From Rickettsiales bacterium (GTDB lineage Bacteria > Pseudomonadota > Alphaproteobacteria > Rickettsiales > SXRF01), in the NCBI GenBank assembly GCA_025464625.1, contig JAOAUZ010000001.1, forward strand, positions 774,848-838,847: a stretch of DNA of 64,000 bases, given 5' to 3'. The notes beneath the pieces were generated by a model. The model did not search any database. It was given only the letters and a program-made list of their open reading frames with translations, and was not told where the DNA came from. This document shows positions 1-9,596 of this stretch, piece after piece. The translations under genes were made by a program, and so were the position numbers. Position 1 is the first letter of the stretch. Each line of letters opens with the position of its first letter.

Positions 1-80
1 ACATCATGATTCAAGCGTTGTGCCTTCACACTTGCTGGATTGACCTTAAAATTTTCAAGTTTAGCTACAGGTTCAGCCAT
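1..80 (-). CDS. Partial hypothetical protein (N-terminus only)
   Basis: The reverse strand starts with ATG at 80, and an AGGAG ribosome-binding site lies 4-8 nt upstream (85-89). The reading frame stays open to the window edge and gives 26 residues beginning MAEPVAKLENFKVNPASVKA. No family is recognised from so short a piece. The good ribosome-binding site and open frame are the only support. The gene runs off the left edge, so its length and function are unknown. Confidence 0.55.
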   Translation of the reverse strand, partial: MAEPVAKLENFKVNPASVKAQRLNHD

Positions 81-215
81 AAATTCTCCTTAGATTACTT
101 AATAACCACAACAATATCACACGGATATTCTAAATAGTGTTAAAGTTTTATGACAACTCTTGTGAAAGAGATTTGATGATAAATAATATGTAATACAAAG
201 GTTTAACTAAGAACC

Positions 216-551
216 CTAAACCGAAACACCTTTTTGTTGCTCCTGTTTGACGGAAGCATTTGAGCTGGATAGGTCTTTGCGATTTTCCGTCATCACCGCA
301 ATTTGAGCCAAGTTTGGGTCTTTCAGGGCAGCAACCTGCGCCAGCGCAGCTTCCATATTGCCACGTTCTTTTTTCTCTGCATCGTGAGCAAGTTTATTTT
401 TTTCCAAATCCTTTATCGCAGCAACACTTTCTGGGGTAAGGCGACCATCATTACCACGCTCAACATCAAGCGGTCTCTTGAGTTGAAAAGACTCGGTGGG
501 AGTTTCTATAACTGAAATTTTTTCAGTTTTTGTCGAAAAATTATCAGACAT
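216..551 (-). CDS. Small hydrophilic hypothetical protein
   Basis: This is a 111-residue, charged, Gln- and Lys-rich protein with no signal peptide or membrane segment. I place the start at ATG 551 (MSDNFSTKTEK) because AGGA at 557-560 is 5 nt upstream; a TTG at 563 and an ATG at 554 in the same frame are too close to that site. The middle (about residues 45-80) is rich in Glu, Lys and Ala and probably helical. No family is recognised. It lies upstream of the partial gene at the left edge, on the same strand, with 135 nt between them. Confidence 0.6.
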   Translation of the reverse strand: MSDNFSTKTEKISVIETPTESFQLKRPLDVERGNDGRLTPESVAAIKDLEKNKLAHDAEKKERGNMEAALAQVAALKDPNLAQIAVMTENRKDLSSSNASVKQEQQKGVSV

Positions 552-647
552 CATATTCCTCAATACATATCGCTATCAATCTAACATAAGACATATATGA
601 GTAATATTAAGTTTTTATTACAATAATCAAGCCGTAAATACGGATAA

Positions 648-1586
648 TCACTGGATATACTTCTTCTTAATCCGCACCGCGCCTGCGCTAACTAAGAAAA
701 ACAACACGCCAAGCACAATGAGTGACAGCGGCCAACCGACCGAATTTACAAAATGTTCCGCTGTGAAATAACCAATGTAAGAAAGCATCGCCAGAACGCT
801 AACCACCAGCAAAGTTGTGCTGTGTGCGACCACGCTCATGTAAATCATAAAACAGGTGATAGCGAGGTATAATATCTCAAACGGTGTGTGTTTCAGTACA
901 TCAAACATACCGAATAAAAACAAAAGCGACCCTACAAAATAGGTAAGTTGCAATGTGCGCTGATAAATACTGTTACGCAAACCGTAAGCTATTAGAAGCA
1001 ACGAAGTCCCAATGATAATACCACTCCACCTTTCTGTAACACCAAGCATGTCAAACGCCACAGCAAAGAATGAACCGCCAAACCAAAGAGTGGTAAACAG
1101 CAGAATCGGAATCCGCATCGAAACAAAAGTAAGCCCTTGTTGCAGCAGCATCAGCCCAAACACTATAAGGCAAGCCAACCGCCAGTTATTAGTGTGATTA
1201 TTAAAATACTCATCAATCATCACGAATAATCCACCACATTCCAAGAGTGCTGCAACCAACATCAAAGGCGCAACGGCTGTGGGATAACGTGAATCACGCG
1301 AGAATATCACACCAAGAATATATGCAACAAAACCACTGCCCAGAGTGATGATAACGCGCATGGCACTGTTCATCTCATTCCAGAACATGCCAACATAGGA
1401 AGAAATTCCAGCAAAAATAAAAATGCCGCCCAAAATGGAGAAAATCTTCATGGCAATGCCGCTAGATTTTTCCAGAGTTTTGTCTGTTTTGCCACCACTA
1501 ATGGCTGATTCTATCTCGCTTGCAGAAATTCCATTCTGCGCTGCAAGGGTCACTATCTGTGCTAAAATATCCTGCTTGCTGGTCAT
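648..1586 (-). CDS. DUF2157-like multi-pass membrane protein
   Basis: This is a 312-residue protein. A short hydrophilic N-terminus (residues 1-40, with the helical stretch NGISASEIESAI) is followed by about nine or ten hydrophobic segments reaching the C-terminus, and it ends in a basic tail (RIKKKYIQ). The layout resembles DUF2157 membrane proteins, whose function is unknown. Translation is coupled to the upstream gene: the stop of that gene and this ATG share the ATGA at 1583-1586, with GGGAG 7 nt upstream. The two probably act together in the inner membrane. The family call is by resemblance. Confidence 0.7.
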   Translation of the reverse strand: MTSKQDILAQIVTLAAQNGISASEIESAISGGKTDKTLEKSSGIAMKIFSILGGIFIFAGISSYVGMFWNEMNSAMRVIITLGSGFVAYILGVIFSRDSRYPTAVAPLMLVAALLECGGLFVMIDEYFNNHTNNWRLACLIVFGLMLLQQGLTFVSMRIPILLFTTLWFGGSFFAVAFDMLGVTERWSGIIIGTSLLLIAYGLRNSIYQRTLQLTYFVGSLLFLFGMFDVLKHTPFEILYLAITCFMIYMSVVAHSTTLLVVSVLAMLSYIGYFTAEHFVNSVGWPLSLIVLGVLFFLVSAGAVRIKKKYIQ

Positions 1587-2194
1587 TTTTTATCTCCCGC
1601 TTCAGAGACTACCCAACCAAGAAAATTGATATTATTATATGAATAATACCTTTCTCTATTCGCTGGTGACAAATCTATCGCCCTACCATTTTTGCTGATA
1701 TTCAATCCGTTGCGGTAATTATAACCACCAAACGGGAAAAAACCGCCCGAATAATAGCCGTCTTTACCACTGAATCTATAGCCATCAGGCGCGATCGGAT
1801 TGTTATCAATCTTCAAGCCCTGTAATTCAGTAACTTCAAATTGCTGCCAATCAGAAACGTCATCTTTTTTTGCTGGAAGTTCAAAAGTTATTTCCCTACT
1901 AATCATGTTTTTGGCGCTAAAGCGGTAGAGATGTTGATTGTCACTGCAATTAACGTAATTATTTTCTTTTTTTGGATAGCTATATTTTGCTTTTATTTTA
2001 CCGCCAGCATAATCGAAATTTACTTTTGCTTCACCGCCAATACACTGATAATTCTGCACGGTAAAAATCACATCATATTGCGGTGGAGCAACTGTCCACT
2101 TAGGAATTAAAGTTGCAAGTGTAAAAAATATAACGAGTAAAACTGGAAGACCTATTCCCGCAGCCAGCGCAGGATTTTCTTTTACAAAACGCAT
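1583..2194 (-). CDS. Membrane-anchored hypothetical protein, partner of the DUF2157-like protein
   Basis: This is a 203-residue protein. It has one N-terminal hydrophobic segment (about residues 11-31, LAAGIGLPVLLVIFFTLATL) followed by a domain that should lie in the periplasm and has beta-strand character, with three Cys and many Tyr and Asn. The gene starts at ATG 2194, with AGGAG 7 nt upstream, and overlaps the next gene by 4 nt. DUF2157 proteins are often encoded beside a small GDYXXLXY-type partner, but I do not see that motif clearly here, so the function is left open. Confidence 0.65.
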   Translation of the reverse strand: MRFVKENPALAAGIGLPVLLVIFFTLATLIPKWTVAPPQYDVIFTVQNYQCIGGEAKVNFDYAGGKIKAKYSYPKKENNYVNCSDNQHLYRFSAKNMISREITFELPAKKDDVSDWQQFEVTELQGLKIDNNPIAPDGYRFSGKDGYYSGGFFPFGGYNYRNGLNISKNGRAIDLSPANRERYYSYNNINFLGWVVSEAGDKK

Positions 2195-2219
2195 ATATTT
2201 TCTCCTGTTTTATTTAACC

Positions 2220-2302
2220 GTCATCCCGTGCTTGACACGGGATCTAGAGACACAAATTACGTCTGTGTTTATAACCCTAGATCCCCGCCTTCGCGGGGAT
2301 GA
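2220..2302. repeat. Composite hairpin repeat, family A (copy 1)
   Basis: This element has two adjacent hairpins, CCCGTG-CACGGG and CCCCGC-GCGGGG. It is bounded by GTCATCCC and GGGATGAC, with CTAG-containing inner arms (GGGATCTAG and CTAGATCCC). Related copies lie at 12498-12580 and 58877-58960, with a short form at 63915-63940. It sits between asd and the membrane pair and could act as a transcription barrier between them. Confidence 0.85.
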
Positions 2303-2315
2303 CAAATCAACCTTT

Positions 2316-3350
2316 TTAATTCAATTTCTTCGGTGATAGCCCATAGTTATTGATAAGTTCTTCAGCAATCTGCACGGTGTTAAGCGCGGCACCTTTGCGT
2401 AGATTATCAGACACAATCCACATCGCCAAGCCATGTTTCACTGTTGGATCAGTACGCAGGCGCGACACAAAAACTGCATCTTCTCCAATACATTCCAACG
2501 GAGTTGCATAACCACCGTCATGCAACTCGTCATACATCACCACGCCCTCTGAATTTTCTAAAATCTCGCGCGCTTCATCCACACCAATCGGCTTTTCAAA
2601 CTCAACAACCACCGCCTCTGAATGCCCAACAAACACAGGAACACGAACGCATGTGGCAATAACCTCTATATCCTTATCAAGAATTTTCTTGGTCTCGTTC
2701 ACCATCTTTTGTTCTTCTTTAGTCGAGCCATTATCAATAAATGAATCAATATGCGGAATAAGGTTAAATGCGATGGGCTTGGTGAACAGTTCTGCTTCTT
2801 TTTTATCGTTCATAAAAAGAGCCTTGGATTGATCAAAAAGTTCGTCCATTCCTGCTTTGCCAGCACCGCTAACCGACTGATAAGTCGCCACAACAATGCG
2901 TTTGATTTTTGCCACATCATGCAATGGCTTCAGAGCAACCAACATCTGCATGGTCGAGCAATTCGGATTTGCTATAATATTGGTTTTGCGAAAATCTTTA
3001 AGCGCGGAGGCATTAACTTCAGGAATAACCAGCGCAATTTCTGGATCCATGCGGAAATATGAGGTATTATCAATAACTACGCAGCCAGCTTTCGCCGCAA
3101 TAGGGGCATAAATCTTGGAAACCGATGAACCTGGGGAAAAAAGAGCTATGTCTGTATCAGAAAAATCATAATCTTCCAACGCGCGCACTTTCAGCACTTC
3201 AGTCTCGCCGTAGCTTACTTCTTTTCCAAGTGATCTTTTGGAAGCCAACGCGACCACTTCCCTCGCTGGAAAACGGCGGTCAGAAAGGATTTTAAGCATA
3301 GCGCGACCAACATTTCCAGTTGCGCCAACAACGGCTACTTTATAACTCAT
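2316..3350 (-). CDS. asd: Aspartate-semialdehyde dehydrogenase
   Basis: The enzyme reduces aspartyl phosphate to aspartate semialdehyde with NADPH, the branch point to lysine/diaminopimelate, threonine and methionine. The 344 residues match the usual length. The N-terminus has the nucleotide-binding GATGNVG at residues 9-15. The catalytic cysteine is C131 in NPNCSTMQ, and the substrate-binding region includes the conserved stretch around SVSGAGKAGMDEL. It stands alone, divergent from cobS, with family A repeat DNA downstream. Confidence 0.97.
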   Translation of the reverse strand: MSYKVAVVGATGNVGRAMLKILSDRRFPAREVVALASKRSLGKEVSYGETEVLKVRALEDYDFSDTDIALFSPGSSVSKIYAPIAAKAGCVVIDNTSYFRMDPEIALVIPEVNASALKDFRKTNIIANPNCSTMQMLVALKPLHDVAKIKRIVVATYQSVSGAGKAGMDELFDQSKALFMNDKKEAELFTKPIAFNLIPHIDSFIDNGSTKEEQKMVNETKKILDKDIEVIATCVRVPVFVGHSEAVVVEFEKPIGVDEAREILENSEGVVMYDELHDGGYATPLECIGEDAVFVSRLRTDPTVKHGLAMWIVSDNLRKGAALNTVQIAEELINNYGLSPKKLN

Positions 3351-3449
3351 ATTATACTCATTCTCTATTAAAATTAGTGGTTAAGGGCAAAAAACCTACA
3401 CTATAATTTACATATTGTCATCTGTTGTAATTGCTAAGAAGGCAAATAT

Positions 3450-4469
3450 GTGTATTCTATGTTGGTTTATCAACCAAACAAAGCTCGTAAGCACATGACA
3501 AAACCAATGATAATTGAACACCAAATACCCGAAACACCAGACAAAGCAATCTCTGCGGAGAAGGTTTTTGGTGTTAAATGGGGCGCACCACTGCCTGCAT
3601 TTTCAATCAAAACCGAGCATGTGCCTGATATAGACCCTGATTATTATTTTGAGCCAAATGCAACGCGCGCGATACTTGCTGGTTTTGTATATAACCGCCG
3701 CGTGCTGGTGCAAGGGTTTCATGGAACTGGCAAATCAACGCATATTGAACAGATTGCAGCACGCCTCAACTGGCCGTGTATCCGCGTAAATCTCGATAGT
3801 CATATCAGCCGTACCGACCTTATCGGGCGCGATGTAATCATGCTCAAAGACGGCAAACAAATAACCCATTTTCAGGAAGGCATCCTGCCTTGGGCTTTAG
3901 GGCGACCAATGGCATTGGTGTTTGATGAATATGACGCGGGACGACCAGATGTTATGTTCGTTATCCAGCGCGTTCTGGAAGCACAAGGAAAACTGACTTT
4001 GCTGGATCAAAACCGCGTTATCACTCCACACCAATCTTTCCGAGTATTTGCTACTGCCAACACTGTTGGGCTTGGTGATTCAACTGGGCTTTATCACGGC
4101 ACACAACCAATCAACCAAGGGCAGATGGATCGCTGGAATATTGTGGCAAGCCTTGGTTATCTGAATAAAGATATTGAATATAAAATCATAAGTTCTCGCG
4201 TTAAAAATCTCTCGCCAAAACAAAAAGAAAATTTAGGGGCGATGATAGCTATGGCAAATCTCACCCGCGAAGGTTTTATGAATGGCGATTTATCAACTGT
4301 TATGTCACCACGCACTGTTATCAACTGGGCAGAAAACATGGTGATTTTTGATGATGTACACCTTGCCTTCCAACTAACATTTCTCAACAAATGTGATGAG
4401 ACTGAACGCTCTATTATCGCCGAATATTACCAGCGTTGCTTTAATAAAAATATCGCGGAACTAGTATAA
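3450..4469 (+). CDS. cobS: Cobaltochelatase subunit CobS (AAA+ ATPase)
   Basis: CobS is the AAA+ ATPase that works with CobT, and in cobalamin makers with CobN, to insert cobalt into hydrogenobyrinate diamide. The protein has the family's N-terminal FGV..PAFSIKTEHVPDID region, Walker A GFHGTGKST (residues 89-97), Walker B-like ALVFDEYDAG, and a later ATANTVG sensor region. GTG 3450 has AAGG 7 nt upstream; ATG 3495 (MTKPMII) would give a length nearer the family norm. The stop codon overlaps the next gene's ATG by one base (TAATG). No cobN is in the window, so the true substrate is uncertain. Confidence 0.93.
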   Translation: MYSMLVYQPNKARKHMTKPMIIEHQIPETPDKAISAEKVFGVKWGAPLPAFSIKTEHVPDIDPDYYFEPNATRAILAGFVYNRRVLVQGFHGTGKSTHIEQIAARLNWPCIRVNLDSHISRTDLIGRDVIMLKDGKQITHFQEGILPWALGRPMALVFDEYDAGRPDVMFVIQRVLEAQGKLTLLDQNRVITPHQSFRVFATANTVGLGDSTGLYHGTQPINQGQMDRWNIVASLGYLNKDIEYKIISSRVKNLSPKQKENLGAMIAMANLTREGFMNGDLSTVMSPRTVINWAENMVIFDDVHLAFQLTFLNKCDETERSIIAEYYQRCFNKNIAELV

Positions 4470-5533
4470 TGTATAAAAGCAATGTCAAAAGTTATAGTTT
4501 TATAGACCTGTTTGCAGGAATTGGTGGCATAAGAACTGCTTTTGAGAGACAGGGTTACGATTGTGTTTTATCAAGTGAGATAGATTCTGATTGTAGGGAT
4601 ATATATTACAAAAATTATGGAGAAATTCCTTTTGGTGATGTGAGAGAATTATCAAGTAATAGCATTGGAAAGTATGATGTCCTAACCGCTGGTTTCCCAT
4701 GCCAACCATTTAGTATTTGTGGTAGGAAAAGAGGGTTTGAAGATACAAGGGGAACACTCTTCTTTGAAATTTGTAGAATTATTAAAGATACAAATCCAGA
4801 AGTTGTATGTTTAGAAAACGTAAAGCATTTGCTCCATCACGATTCTGGAAGGACTTTAGAGTTGATATTATCATCTCTCGAAGATTTGGGATATATAACA
4901 ACTTATAAGGTATTAAATGCTATAAATTTTGGTGTCCCTCAAAACAGAGAGAGGATTATCATCATAGGCTCAAAAAAATGTGAATTTAATTTCTCCAAAT
5001 TGAAAACAACTCCTAATGTAGCAAAACTAGTTGATTTTCTTGAACAATCAGGTGATTTTGAATATTTAAGACCAGAAGAATATACATTTATTGAAAAACC
5101 AACAACGCAACCAACTGGATTAATTTTCTGCGGTTATCGTAATAAGGGAATATGGAAAAAAGGAATTAGACCGAACACCGAACATTTATCTAGGGTTCAT
5201 AGACAACCAAATAGAATTTATTCTGTTATGGGTACTCATCCAACTATTCCTTCACAGGAAACATCTGGGAGGTTTTTTATCTATATTCCTCAAGAAAATG
5301 CTGTTAGAAAACTAACTATTAAGGAATGTTATAAAATAATGGGATTTGATTATGACTTCAAAATATCTTCAAATAGGGGAAATGCCTACAAACAGGTCGG
5401 TAATTCTGTCTGCATTCCAATGATTGAAGAAATATCTAAAGAGATTAGAGCGCAACTATTGGAATTAAATGAGTCTATTTATGAACCACGCAGAAAAATT
5501 AATAGAGTTGTACAACAAGAGCTTGCTTTATGA
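4469..5533 (+). CDS. DNA (cytosine-5) methyltransferase of a type II RM cassette
   Basis: This 354-residue enzyme transfers a methyl group from S-adenosylmethionine to C5 of cytosine and should protect host DNA from the adjacent nuclease. It shows motif I (DLFAGIGGI, residues 11-19), motif IV with the catalytic Cys (GFPCQPFS), motif VI (ENV), motif VIII (QNRERI) and motifs IX-X near the C-terminus (GNSV). The target-recognition region lies around residues 215-290. Its start overlaps the cobS stop by one base and its end overlaps the nuclease ORF by 65 nt. The AT-rich codon use contrasts with cobS and cobT and suggests recent transfer. Target sequence unknown. Confidence 0.95.
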   Translation: MYKSNVKSYSFIDLFAGIGGIRTAFERQGYDCVLSSEIDSDCRDIYYKNYGEIPFGDVRELSSNSIGKYDVLTAGFPCQPFSICGRKRGFEDTRGTLFFEICRIIKDTNPEVVCLENVKHLLHHDSGRTLELILSSLEDLGYITTYKVLNAINFGVPQNRERIIIIGSKKCEFNFSKLKTTPNVAKLVDFLEQSGDFEYLRPEEYTFIEKPTTQPTGLIFCGYRNKGIWKKGIRPNTEHLSRVHRQPNRIYSVMGTHPTIPSQETSGRFFIYIPQENAVRKLTIKECYKIMGFDYDFKISSNRGNAYKQVGNSVCIPMIEEISKEIRAQLLELNESIYEPRRKINRVVQQELAL

Positions 5534-6587
5534 TTTACCTAAAAAAAACAAGATTGATAAAAAATATACAGGCTATTTAGATTGTATATCAGACAATTCC
5601 TTGTCTCAAAAAGGAGTGTTTACTGTTCTCGTTACCCTTGTGATTCACAAAATACTGCATCCAACGCAAGATATAAGACTTCATCAATCTGGCATGGAAG
5701 GTGGCTTCTCAGGAAGAACTATTGACACTCAATTCATAACTCCAACACTGAAAAGGCTAAAATTGCCATCTATGGCGGAAAGCGGTTGGCTTACACGCTC
5801 TCTTGAACAACCATACCCTTATAGCCTAGATTACAACGGAAAAATCAGCAACAGACAGGTCAAAGAATCTTTTTTGGGGGTATTGGATTTTGTTCAAAAC
5901 CATCCTGATTATTCCGAATCTGTTATGATTTATCTTCTATCAAAAGTTGGGCTAAAGATTAAAGAGAATCAAGTATCAATAACAAAAATATCAAATCCTG
6001 ATTTCCTAGACATAAACTCCATATTGAACATATTGAAGGAACATTTCTCTTCTAAGTATAGCACTCATGGAGGCTCTAAGTTACCAGTGATTGCATTGTA
6101 CGCAATCTATCAAGTTATGGTTAAAGAATTAACAAGATATTCTAATTGTGAATTAATTGCACTTGGTAGTCATACAGCATCAGATCTAACATCAAAAACT
6201 GCTGGTGATATTCAGATTTTTAAGAATGGAAAACCATTCGAAATTTTAGAAATAAAGCATGATAAGTGGATTGATGAAAATACTGTCGCCATAGCAGTTG
6301 AGAAAATCCAAAAGTATAATCCAAGTCGTTATTACATTCTGTCATTCAAGGGAATTTTGGATAGTGATAGAAAACTGATAGAAGAAGTTATAAATAATAC
6401 AAAAATAGAGCATGGTTGTCAGATAATAGTAAATGGGATTATGGATACCATTAAGTATTATTTGAGACTCATAAACTCATCAAAAGATTTCTTGGATAAT
6501 TATATTCAAATCGTAGAATCAGACGCAGAGTTAAAACCAGCTCATAAGGAAAAACTTATAGAAATTATTAACAGCTTACAGTCATGA
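5469..6587 (+). CDS. Putative type II restriction endonuclease
   Basis: This 372-residue protein directly follows a C5 methyltransferase. A PD-(D/E)XK-like active site is visible as D247 in TAGDIQIF, 14 residues before E261-I-K263 in EILEIKHDK. The stretch [16 protein letters not shown], followed by [15 protein letters not shown], looks like a conserved signature of a nuclease family, but I cannot name the family with confidence. ATG 5469 (weak TTGGA upstream) lies inside the methyltransferase end; ATG 5481 is an alternative start. Its stop overlaps the cobT start as ATGA. It is AT-rich like its partner. Confidence 0.82.
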   Translation: MSLFMNHAEKLIELYNKSLLYDLPKKNKIDKKYTGYLDCISDNSLSQKGVFTVLVTLVIHKILHPTQDIRLHQSGMEGGFSGRTIDTQFITPTLKRLKLPSMAESGWLTRSLEQPYPYSLDYNGKISNRQVKESFLGVLDFVQNHPDYSESVMIYLLSKVGLKIKENQVSITKISNPDFLDINSILNILKEHFSSKYSTHGGSKLPVIALYAIYQVMVKELTRYSNCELIALGSHTASDLTSKTAGDIQIFKNGKPFEILEIKHDKWIDENTVAIAVEKIQKYNPSRYYILSFKGILDSDRKLIEEVINNTKIEHGCQIIVNGIMDTIKYYLRLINSSKDFLDNYIQIVESDAELKPAHKEKLIEIINSLQS

Positions 6588-8356
6588 ATCAAGCCACAGA
6601 CACATTAAAACATGCCATAACTGCTGCCACCCGTGCGCTTTCTGGCAAGCGTGATTTGCAGGTGGAATTCACCAACGGCGTTTCAAGTGCTGATGTTGTT
6701 TTACCTGCGTTGCTCGATATTCGCCTCTCTAAAACAATTTCTTCGATAAGAGGACATGCAGATCAAGCCGCGCTTTTTATCCGCCACCATAACCCAACAA
6801 TTCATCAAAAATTCCGTCCCGAACAATCAAGCAGCGCAACATTGTTTGATGCTCTGGAAGAAATACGCATTGAAACACTGGGCAGCGAGGATATGGAGGG
6901 CGTAAAATATAATCTATACCGCCGTTTTGAACTTGAATGTATGCAGCAGGCACTAAACCCAGATAATATACCGCTGCTAGAAAAAATTAAAATTCAAGCG
7001 CGAAAGCATATTCAACATCTGCCAATTCCAGATTTTATCGCTGGCGCGCTCGAGAAACCCACCAGCGAGGAAAATTCTATTCTGCCACTTCTGAAACAGA
7101 TGCAGTTTCATGTGAACAGCCAACAGAAATTTGCAAATCTGGCGATTGAGTTAATCGATGTTATTACGCAGGCAGCAAAAAATGGTGACGATGACGAAAC
7201 TAAAAACAATGATGCCGATACTAATAAAAACGAATCAAACAAAGAACTCTCGACGCAACAAGATAGTGAGCAAACCTCGGTTTCAGATGAAGAAGATTCC
7301 CAAAAATCTGAAAGCATAGTTCAGGCTGGTTCACCACCAAGCGAACAAGCCATGTTGCAAAAGGGTGAGGATAGCAATGTGGATAACCGTTCACCCTATC
7401 CTTTTAATCACTTTGAAGCAAAACCAGCGGAGAAAGTCTATCACGCCTACACTACGCGCTTTGATGAGGTAATATTAGCCAGCCAACTTGCAAGCGAAAT
7501 AGAAATAAAAAACCTACGCCTTCAGCTTGATCAAAAACTCACCCAATTTCAAAGCGTCACCTCACGCCTTGCTAATCGCCTGCAACGCCTGCTCCTTGCC
7601 AAACAAGCGCGGACTTGGCTTTTTGATGAAGAAGATGGGATGATTGATAGCCGTAAATTATCGCGGGTTATCACCCAACCGAATTACGAACAGTTTTACA
7701 AGCGGGAAAAAGATACTGATTTCCGTGATACAGTAGTGACATTGCTTATTGATAATTCTGGTTCAATGCGCGGTCGCCCTATTACCATTGCCGCCCTGTC
7801 CGCCGATATTATCAGTAGAACGCTTGAAAGATGCGGAGTAAAAGTAGAAATTTTAGGCTTCACTACCAGAGAATGGAAAGGTGGAATCTCTTACAAAGAA
7901 TGGGTGAAAGCTGGAAAACCGCCACGCCCCGGTCGTCTCAATGATTTACGACACATAATCTATAAACCAGCCGATGTTAATTGGCGGAAGTCCAATAAAA
8001 ATATCGGACTGATGCTAAAGGACGGCTTACTCAAAGAAAATATCGATGGTGAGGCAATATTATGGGCGTGCGACCGCCTGCTGGCACGCCCTGAGCAACG
8101 GCGCATCTTAATGGTGATTTCTGACGGCGCGCCAGTTGATGATAGCACTCTCTCCTGCAACACGGGTAGTTATCTGGATACACATCTGCGCGAGGTTATT
8201 GCCAAGGTGGAAAAGCAACTGCCTATTGAACTGGTCGCCATTGGCATTGGGCATGATGTCACACGCTACTATAGCCGCGCTGTAACAATTTCCGAGATTG
8301 ATAAGCTAGGCGAAACTATGACCGAGCAGCTGGTGAGTTTGTTTAGTAAGCATTAA
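6584..8356 (+). CDS. cobT: Cobaltochelatase subunit CobT (VWA protein)
   Basis: CobT partners CobS in the chelatase complex, as in the two-subunit AAA+/VWA machines related to BchI/BchD. The 590 residues comprise an N-terminal CobT domain, an acidic Ser/Glu/Asn-rich linker (about residues 200-265), and a C-terminal von Willebrand A domain with the metal-binding MIDAS motif DNSGSM beginning at D390. The start overlaps the stop of the nuclease gene. The stop overlaps that of the convergent methyltransferase gene at 8353-8356. CobS and CobT were presumably adjacent before the RM cassette arrived. The cellular substrate is unproven without cobN. Confidence 0.93.
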   Translation: MNQATDTLKHAITAATRALSGKRDLQVEFTNGVSSADVVLPALLDIRLSKTISSIRGHADQAALFIRHHNPTIHQKFRPEQSSSATLFDALEEIRIETLGSEDMEGVKYNLYRRFELECMQQALNPDNIPLLEKIKIQARKHIQHLPIPDFIAGALEKPTSEENSILPLLKQMQFHVNSQQKFANLAIELIDVITQAAKNGDDDETKNNDADTNKNESNKELSTQQDSEQTSVSDEEDSQKSESIVQAGSPPSEQAMLQKGEDSNVDNRSPYPFNHFEAKPAEKVYHAYTTRFDEVILASQLASEIEIKNLRLQLDQKLTQFQSVTSRLANRLQRLLLAKQARTWLFDEEDGMIDSRKLSRVITQPNYEQFYKREKDTDFRDTVVTLLIDNSGSMRGRPITIAALSADIISRTLERCGVKVEILGFTTREWKGGISYKEWVKAGKPPRPGRLNDLRHIIYKPADVNWRKSNKNIGLMLKDGLLKENIDGEAILWACDRLLARPEQRRILMVISDGAPVDDSTLSCNTGSYLDTHLREVIAKVEKQLPIELVAIGIGHDVTRYYSRAVTISEIDKLGETMTEQLVSLFSKH

Positions 8357-9084
8357 ACTTTCTTCGCCACCAGCATCAGAGAAAGACCGAAAGGCAAAGG
8401 AACGCGCGGGAATAAAAAACGTTCCGCAGAAACTAGTTTCGTAAGGATTTTGTTGATTGCTGGGGCAGGAATTTTTGTGCCGATTGCATGTTCATTTTTA
8501 GCGCGGAAGAAGTCCAGCATCCTCGCAGCAACTGCAACTGGGAACAAAAAGAAATTCCAATAATTCAGATATTCTATCCTAAAGCCAGCAGCTTTAATTT
8601 TTTCCTTCAGCTCCGTTTTGCCATAACGACGGAAATGATGATGCATCTTATCATGACGTGAAAAAAGGCATTGAAAAGCAGGAACAGTGAGCAGAAGTAC
8701 ACCTCCTTGTGATAGCCGCCCAGCCACTGCAGCAAGAGCAGCGCGATCATCCTCTATATGTTCCAACACATCAAACATAGTTATTAAATCAAACTGCTCA
8801 CCTGAAAACGGAATTTCATCAGGAAGTTTTCCATAAGCAACAGAGCCAATATTTCGCTGGGTACTATGTTCACGAACCTGATCGTTCATCTCGCAGGCAA
8901 AAACCTCGCCATAGGCAGAGAGCATGGAAAGATTGCCACCTGCGCCACAGCCCAAATCCAAGATTTTAGCGTTTTTAGGAATTTTTATAAGATTAAGAAC
9001 ATAGCTGGTAATCGCACGTCTGGAAACAAACCACCAATGAGTTTCCTCCTGTTCAATCAGTTCGCTATAGACCTGCGAGTCCAA
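8353..9084 (-). CDS. Class I SAM-dependent methyltransferase
   Basis: This 243-residue protein has the Rossmann methyltransferase fold. Motif I is [10 protein letters not shown] (about residues 43-52), an acidic residue ends the second strand (FACEMN), and [13 protein letters not shown] is the post-motif region typical of small-molecule or lipid methyltransferases. N-terminal [13 protein letters not shown] is a conserved opening of this subfamily. The C-terminal part has a hydrophobic stretch ([15 protein letters not shown]) that may touch the membrane. The substrate cannot be told. It is convergent with cobT, sharing the TTAA at the stop codons, and starts 3 nt after rpmB ends. Confidence 0.85.
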   Translation of the reverse strand: MDSQVYSELIEQEETHWWFVSRRAITSYVLNLIKIPKNAKILDLGCGAGGNLSMLSAYGEVFACEMNDQVREHSTQRNIGSVAYGKLPDEIPFSGEQFDLITMFDVLEHIEDDRAALAAVAGRLSQGGVLLLTVPAFQCLFSRHDKMHHHFRRYGKTELKEKIKAAGFRIEYLNYWNFFLFPVAVAARMLDFFRAKNEHAIGTKIPAPAINKILTKLVSAERFLFPRVPLPFGLSLMLVAKKV

Positions 9085-9087
9085 CGT

Positions 9088-9384
9088 CTAAGCCGCAGCT
9101 TTAGCAAGCAGCTTTTTCTTAATTTGGCGCTTCAGTTTAGCTGCTTCTGGTGTCATTTTTGTTGCGCTATGGCTCAAAAGATAACCATCCAGCCCACCAT
9201 TATGCTCGATGCTGCGCAGAGTAGCAGCGGTTACGCGCAAAGGAACATTCACGCCCAGAAGATCGCTTTTAAGCGAAACATGCTGAAGGTTAGGCATGAA
9301 GCGCGTACGGGTTTTGTGGTTAGAATGGGACACTTTATTACCCGATTGAGAGCCTGTTCCCGTGATTGCGCAACGTCTAGACAT
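9088..9384 (-). CDS. rpmB: 50S ribosomal protein L28
   Basis: bL28 is a component of the large ribosomal subunit. The 98 residues show the family opening MSRRCAITG, the central GNKVSHSNHKTRTRF and the basic C-terminal helix (KLKRQIKKKLLAKAAA). This is a common length for alphaproteobacterial L28. The gene is followed 3 nt later on the same strand by a methyltransferase gene, which may be co-transcribed. Confidence 0.97.
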   Translation of the reverse strand: MSRRCAITGTGSQSGNKVSHSNHKTRTRFMPNLQHVSLKSDLLGVNVPLRVTAATLRSIEHNGGLDGYLLSHSATKMTPEAAKLKRQIKKKLLAKAAA

Positions 9385-9478
9385 GATACTACCTTCTGAT
9401 TTTTTTAAATTAAAGAGGCTGCATTTTTAAGGGTGCGATGCCAGTAAGTCAAGCGGTTTTTACCTAGATTATACAATG

Positions 9479-9596
9479 AAATTCGCTCTGCTTTAGCGAA
9501 AATGGCTAATTTACGAGAACCGCAGCGGAATGTAGTTTATACATGAGCAGCGGAAGCGCAGGAAATAGTCATTTGCAGCAAAGCAGAGTAGAATTT
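9479..9596. repeat. 118-bp imperfect inverted-repeat element
   Basis: The left arm, 16 bases at 9479-9494 (AAATTCGCTCTGCTTT), pairs with the right arm at 9580-9596 (AAAGCAGAGTAGAATTT). Inner shorter complementary pieces (ATGGCTAATTT near the left, AAATAGTCAT near the right) extend the foldback. It contains no ORF. Its right arm ends at the stop codon of the LdtR-like gene, so it may act as that gene's terminator or be a MITE-like element. Confidence 0.6.
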
